Part shown: piece after piece, positions 4,537 to 8,063 of the stretch | Layout: each line of letters begins with the position of its first letter | Position numbering within the stretch: the stretch's first letter is position 1 | NCBI GenBank assembly: GCA_946614075.1 | Contig: CAMOGO010000042.1 | Span: 1-8,063, forward strand | Length of the DNA stretch: 8,063 bases | Source: an uncultured Lachnospiraceae bacterium | GTDB taxonomy: Bacteria > Bacillota_A > Clostridia > Lachnospirales > Lachnospiraceae | Direction: 5' to 3' | Made by a program: the position numbers and the translations under genes | Notes under the pieces: model-generated | Told to the model about the DNA's origin: nothing | The model's input: only the letters and a program-made list of their open reading frames with translations | Databases searched by the model: none

Positions 4537-7500
4537 TCTTTTCTCGCTTTTTCCATCTGGAAGCTGATAATCTCATCCTCCATGGTCCAGACCGAAACCA
4601 GTCCGGCACCCGTTCCCAGGATTTTACGGATCTCCGTTCCCAGATACGCGCGGCATTCCGTCGTCGGATCGTCATAGACCTGATATTCCAGCACACCGCC
4701 CTCTCTTGCCAGGAAATAACTGCCCCTGGTCAGATGACAGGACAGGATCCGGCCCTTTTCCCAGGATCCCATCGGGTAAACCTGGTCCTCCTCATAGCGA
4801 TAGAGGATCATGGATCCGTCATCGTACCGGTAAAGGACATTTCCGTTCTGGACATGGATTCGCTCGATCTCGCCGTCCTGAATCCAGTGCACCTGCGTCG
4901 GGGTTTTCTTTTCGATCCTCGGGTTAACCGGCTCGCGGATCCAGTCGGACACGTCGCAGTGCACCATCTCCAGACCCTTCGGGCTTCGTCTCAGGAACAC
5001 CAGATGATAGCCGTCCAGGAAGGAATCCAGGATCTTGACATCCTTCTCCATCGGCAGGAAGAACTGGGCATTCTCGTCATGCAGCTCTCTCAGCTCGCAC
5101 CAGCACTTGCCTGGGAAGCTGTAATGCTCTTTCTTGAGCTCTGCGGCGAAAAACCACACGAGCTCCTTTCCCATCTGCAGGCTGACATCCCGGCGGTAAT
5201 CCGTCGAAACGATCGTTTCGGAGATCGTATCGGTATTCATATCCAGGACAGCCACCGCCGTCGCTCCGTCGTTTCGGCGGAACAGAAGGTAGGTGCTGGT
5301 ATTTCTCCAGTACGCCTGAACCAGGTCCTGGGCGGTAAAGCCCTCGGGCGGTGCGATCTTGCATTCGTAGTCGTTCTGGAGAGTCTCCAGATTGAACAGC
5401 ATGACGGTAAGAGGCTCCAGATACCAATGCAGCAGGTACTTGCGCATCCGGACCTCGGGATTGTAATGTGTGACACGCACGCCTCTCTTGCGCACCTTGA
5501 GATTCACAGGGCTAAGAGCAGCGCTGTGCGAATAGCAGAACGTGTATAAAGAGCCGTTCGCCTGATAGATATCGCGGATCAGGTTGCCATCGGTCTCGCC
5601 GGGATTCTCCTTGCTGCTTAAGCGGCTGCGGTCCCAGATCATGACATCGCCGCCGGTATCCACCGAGTACAGATAGGCTTTGTTCGCCGACAGACTGACC
5701 ACCGGCTCATCATGCAGCTTCAGACGCTCGCGGAGCGTAAAGCTGCTGCGATCGTAAACCTCGACATAGCCCTGGTCGCGGGAGACAAAGAGTCCCTCCG
5801 GGGTCATGAGCATCGCCCGGTAAGCTCCCAGGTTGGTCTGCCCCTCCTCCGGGACCAGACGGGAAAGAAGCTCGCCGCTCTTCTGGGAAAAGACGAGTGC
5901 CTCCTCCGGCGAATAGACGAGCACAAACTCGCCGTCGGTCACAGCCTTTGCGCGAAGTGGATCCTTTAAAGACGTCCGTCCGAGCATCCGGTTGGTATTC
6001 TGCTCGTAGATGCCGATTTCCTGCAGCGTATCGCCCTGTGCGACGCAGTAGCAGGTGGTATCGGCAACCAGGAGGAGAATCTTCCCCTCAAAGGGGATAT
6101 CCTGCTTTTTCTCACCGGTCGACGCATCGAGGATCACCACGTGCGACTCCTCCATCACAGAGGCAGCCTCCAGGCTTCCGCCGGAAGGATACAGGAAAAC
6201 AGGCCCCTTGCCCGCTGCATCAAAAGGCGGGAGAAGCTCAGACAGGTCTCTCGCGTCCTGTGAGAAGGACCAGATGCTTTCATTCAGAGCTCCCGTCACC
6301 AAAAGGCCGCTGCCGCAGGCGCGAAGGATCGGCCGCTTGATCGGAAGCAGCTTACTGCTCTTGACCTTCCCGGTCACCTTATCGTAGGCGGTAACCAAGG
6401 ACCCATTGACCGCAACCAGCGCGGTATTCCAGAACACCGCCTGCGAAAACTCCGCGACATTGATCCGGTAATGATTCTGCAGAGGGGAATCCGTATTCTC
6501 CCCGTAGTTCTGGACCGGGATCAGTCTCGGATGCGACAGATCGCCCTTCAGGAGGCGGATCATCTCCTCGATCTTCGGATGCTCTTCCTTTCCCCTCTTC
6601 AGCAGAAGCTGGACATAAAGCTGGTCGGCGTCACGGGCCAGAACCTCCCGCGACAGCTTCAGCATACGGGACAGATTCTTAAACTCCTCCCAGTCCGGGC
6701 TGGATTTGATCCGGTCATAATCGGCGATGACCTGGTCAATGCCGCAAAGCTTCGCCTTTTTCCGGATAAAGAAGGGGTTGGAAAGCATGTTTTCCAGGGC
6801 CTCCGGATACACCTGGGCGATATGCTCGGTGATGTGTCCAAAAGCCTCCGTATCGTACCCGTCAAACTGGCAGGTCTTTAAATCGTCGCCGACGGGCATG
6901 CAAAGCGCAAGGTATTCCTCGGTCAGGACACGATGGTACTCCTTCGCCTCGGAACGCATCAGGTTCCTCGCCGCCTCGGCGCACTCCGGATACAGAGCCT
7001 TGTACCGGTCTGTATCCATCGAAATATAGTCGGAAAGGTAATTGAGGGTTTTGCGGGACTCCTCCGGAAGCTCGGGCTCCGTTTCGGCATGCGTCAAAGA
7101 CGCCCTCAGGTGCCCTAAACGCTCCTTTCGCACGCCATCCTCACAATATCCGATAAAGCCAAGCAGCTCCTTAAACCAGGTGCCCTCCGTCTCCTGCATG
7201 AGGCGTAAAAACATACCCTCAAAGGCTGTAACCTCGGTATTTCCGTAAACCGACTCTGCCGTACGCACAAAATCAGAGGTATCCGATGCCTGCTTCAGCT
7301 CCTGTACGACGATCTTCCGGTAGAGCTCACGCTCCATACCGCCCAGGTTCGTAAGCGTCGCGCGCTCGACCGTGGACATCTGCCTCATCGTATCGAGGTA
7401 GATCTCCCCCTCCTTCTCCGGAGCAGCAGCAGGTCTCGCACTCTTCCTGCGCATGTGCTCCGCGCGGATCCGCATCTTCAGCTGCTCCAGCAGATGCGTC

Positions 7501-8063
7501 TTTAAAGACTGCGGCGGAATGATCTGGTCGACGACCGACCCGTCCTCGCTGTTCTCCGCCCCAAACTGGGCCGGAATACGGAAATCCGTCAGGCCGCCGG
7601 CGGAGAGATCCTTCCCGTCATAGTTGCTTAAGCCCGGGGTCGTCAAAGACTCATCAAAGCGGGCCGTATAGTGCACCACGGGGACCTTCGCGTCCAGCTC
7701 ATCCAGGAAGCGCTCGCTCTCCTCGGTGTTCAGCTTGTTCTCGCGGGAGAAAAAGCCTCTTTTTTTCGGTTCATTGGTATAAATATGCTTCAAAAGCGGC
7801 TGGAACCGCAAAGCATCTCTTAAGTACTCGTCATCCCTGGCATAGATCAGGCAACGGTTCGCCGGCTTCATCCGACGGTCAAAGGGGGACATCACAGCGT
7901 GCATCGCGCCAAGCTCCTGGAAGGATCTCTTTCCGATCTCATCGAGAAGTCCCGGATAATTGGTAAGCACCTCGCGTGTAATCTCATCGCGCTGCGGGAT
8001 AAAGCCTCGATGCTGTCCGAAAAAGCCGAGATAAAACGGGCGGGCCCGGACGATCCCTCTAAG
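4533..8063 (-). CDS. Large helical plus beta-propeller protein, start outside window
   Basis: I do not recognise this family. The frame is open from the window edge to a TGA at 4535-4533, giving 1176 visible residues. A GTG at 7970 could be read as a start, but 31 sense codons continue upstream of it (including RARPFYLGFFGQHRGFIPQR), so the true start is outside. Visible residues 1 to about 530 are charged and look mainly helical, with a basic, Ala/Pro-rich linker (RRKSARPAAAPEKEGE) near 205-220. From about 540 to the end, repeated strand-turn-strand units resemble WD40 or PQQ-type propeller blades: LVTAYDKVTGK (about 560), VVILDASTGEKK (about 645), ALVFSQKSGELL (about 725), YVEVYDRSSFTL (about 770), DVMIWDRS (about 810), AVLDMNTDT (about 940) and VLYRYDDGSM (about 1080). 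No signal peptide or membrane segment is visible in this part, and no catalytic motif is recognisable. A scaffold role is plausible. It overlaps rlmH by 4 bases. Similar large propellers occur in MoxR ATPase/vWA ternary systems, but that link is only a guess. Confidence 0.85.
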   Translation of the reverse strand, partial: LRGIVRARPFYLGFFGQHRGFIPQRDEITREVLTNYPGLLDEIGKRSFQELGAMHAVMSPFDRRMKPANRCLIYARDDEYLRDALRFQPLLKHIYTNEPKKRGFFSRENKLNTEESERFLDELDAKVPVVHYTARFDESLTTPGLSNYDGKDLSAGGLTDFRIPAQFGAENSEDGSVVDQIIPPQSLKTHLLEQLKMRIRAEHMRRKSARPAAAPEKEGEIYLDTMRQMSTVERATLTNLGGMERELYRKIVVQELKQASDTSDFVRTAESVYGNTEVTAFEGMFLRLMQETEGTWFKELLGFIGYCEDGVRKERLGHLRASLTHAETEPELPEESRKTLNYLSDYISMDTDRYKALYPECAEAARNLMRSEAKEYHRVLTEEYLALCMPVGDDLKTCQFDGYDTEAFGHITEHIAQVYPEALENMLSNPFFIRKKAKLCGIDQVIADYDRIKSSPDWEEFKNLSRMLKLSREVLARDADQLYVQLLLKRGKEEHPKIEEMIRLLKGDLSHPRLIPVQNYGENTDSPLQNHYRINVAEFSQAVFWNTALVAVNGSLVTAYDKVTGKVKSSKLLPIKRPILRACGSGLLVTGALNESIWSFSQDARDLSELLPPFDAAGKGPVFLYPSGGSLEAASVMEESHVVILDASTGEKKQDIPFEGKILLLVADTTCYCVAQGDTLQEIGIYEQNTNRMLGRTSLKDPLRAKAVTDGEFVLVYSPEEALVFSQKSGELLSRLVPEEGQTNLGAYRAMLMTPEGLFVSRDQGYVEVYDRSSFTLRERLKLHDEPVVSLSANKAYLYSVDTGGDVMIWDRSRLSSKENPGETDGNLIRDIYQANGSLYTFCYSHSAALSPVNLKVRKRGVRVTHYNPEVRMRKYLLHWYLEPLTVMLFNLETLQNDYECKIAPPEGFTAQDLVQAYWRNTSTYLLFRRNDGATAVAVLDMNTDTISETIVSTDYRRDVSLQMGKELVWFFAAELKKEHYSFPGKCWCELRELHDENAQFFLPMEKDVKILDSFLDGYHLVFLRRSPKGLEMVHCDVSDWIREPVNPRIEKKTPTQVHWIQDGEIERIHVQNGNVLYRYDDGSMILYRYEEDQVYPMGSWEKGRILSCHLTRGSYFLAREGGVLEYQVYDDPTTECRAYLGTEIRKILGTGAGLVSVWTMEDEIISFQMEKARKE

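Noticed and set aside
4734..5549. A 271-codon open frame on the plus strand
   Set aside because: It is antisense to the propeller region of the large gene, has no ribosome binding site or motif, and mirrors the coding strand's codon bias.
7968..7970. GTG at 7970 as the start of the large propeller gene
   Set aside because: The same frame continues without a stop for 31 more codons to the window edge with gene-like content, and no good Shine-Dalgarno precedes the GTG.

Overview
The window is a compact stretch of bacterial chromosome with every recognisable gene on the minus strand. The organism is probably a Gram-positive Clostridia member, most likely a fairly GC-rich Lachnospiraceae. The reasons are the Asp23-family gene followed by nusB and xseA (a Firmicutes arrangement), strong GGAGG-type ribosome binding sites, a TGnTATAAT extended -10 promoter, and a cytosolic GH65 phosphorylase. 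The assignment is inference from gene content, not a database match.

Reading in the direction of transcription (high to low coordinates), the window opens inside a very large gene (8063-4533). Its product is 1176 visible residues: a helical N-terminal half and a beta-propeller-like C-terminal half. I cannot name its family, and its start lies outside the window. Its stop overlaps the start of rlmH (4536-4057), the 23S rRNA pseudouridine-1915 methyltransferase, by 4 bases, so the two are probably translated together.

A 146-base gap (4056-3911) follows. It holds a UUCG-loop hairpin, a perfect Shine-Dalgarno before an 11-codon mini-ORF, and a gene-like C-terminal coding remnant that runs into the ribosome binding site of the next gene. 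That gene (3910-1595) encodes a complete 771-residue GH65 disaccharide phosphorylase with recognisable catalytic and phosphate-site motifs. No beta-phosphoglucomutase gene, its usual metabolic partner, is present.

A clear extended -10 promoter (1578-1550), just after the GH65 stop, starts a housekeeping operon. It contains an Asp23/YqhY-family gene (1477-1091), a 15-bp intergenic hairpin (1085-1051), nusB (1022-573) and xseA (573 to the window edge). nusB and xseA overlap by one base, with no folD between them. No tRNA, rRNA, CRISPR array, insertion sequence or convincing intrinsic terminator was found. The least ordinary items are the large propeller protein coupled to rlmH and the gap upstream of the GH65 gene.
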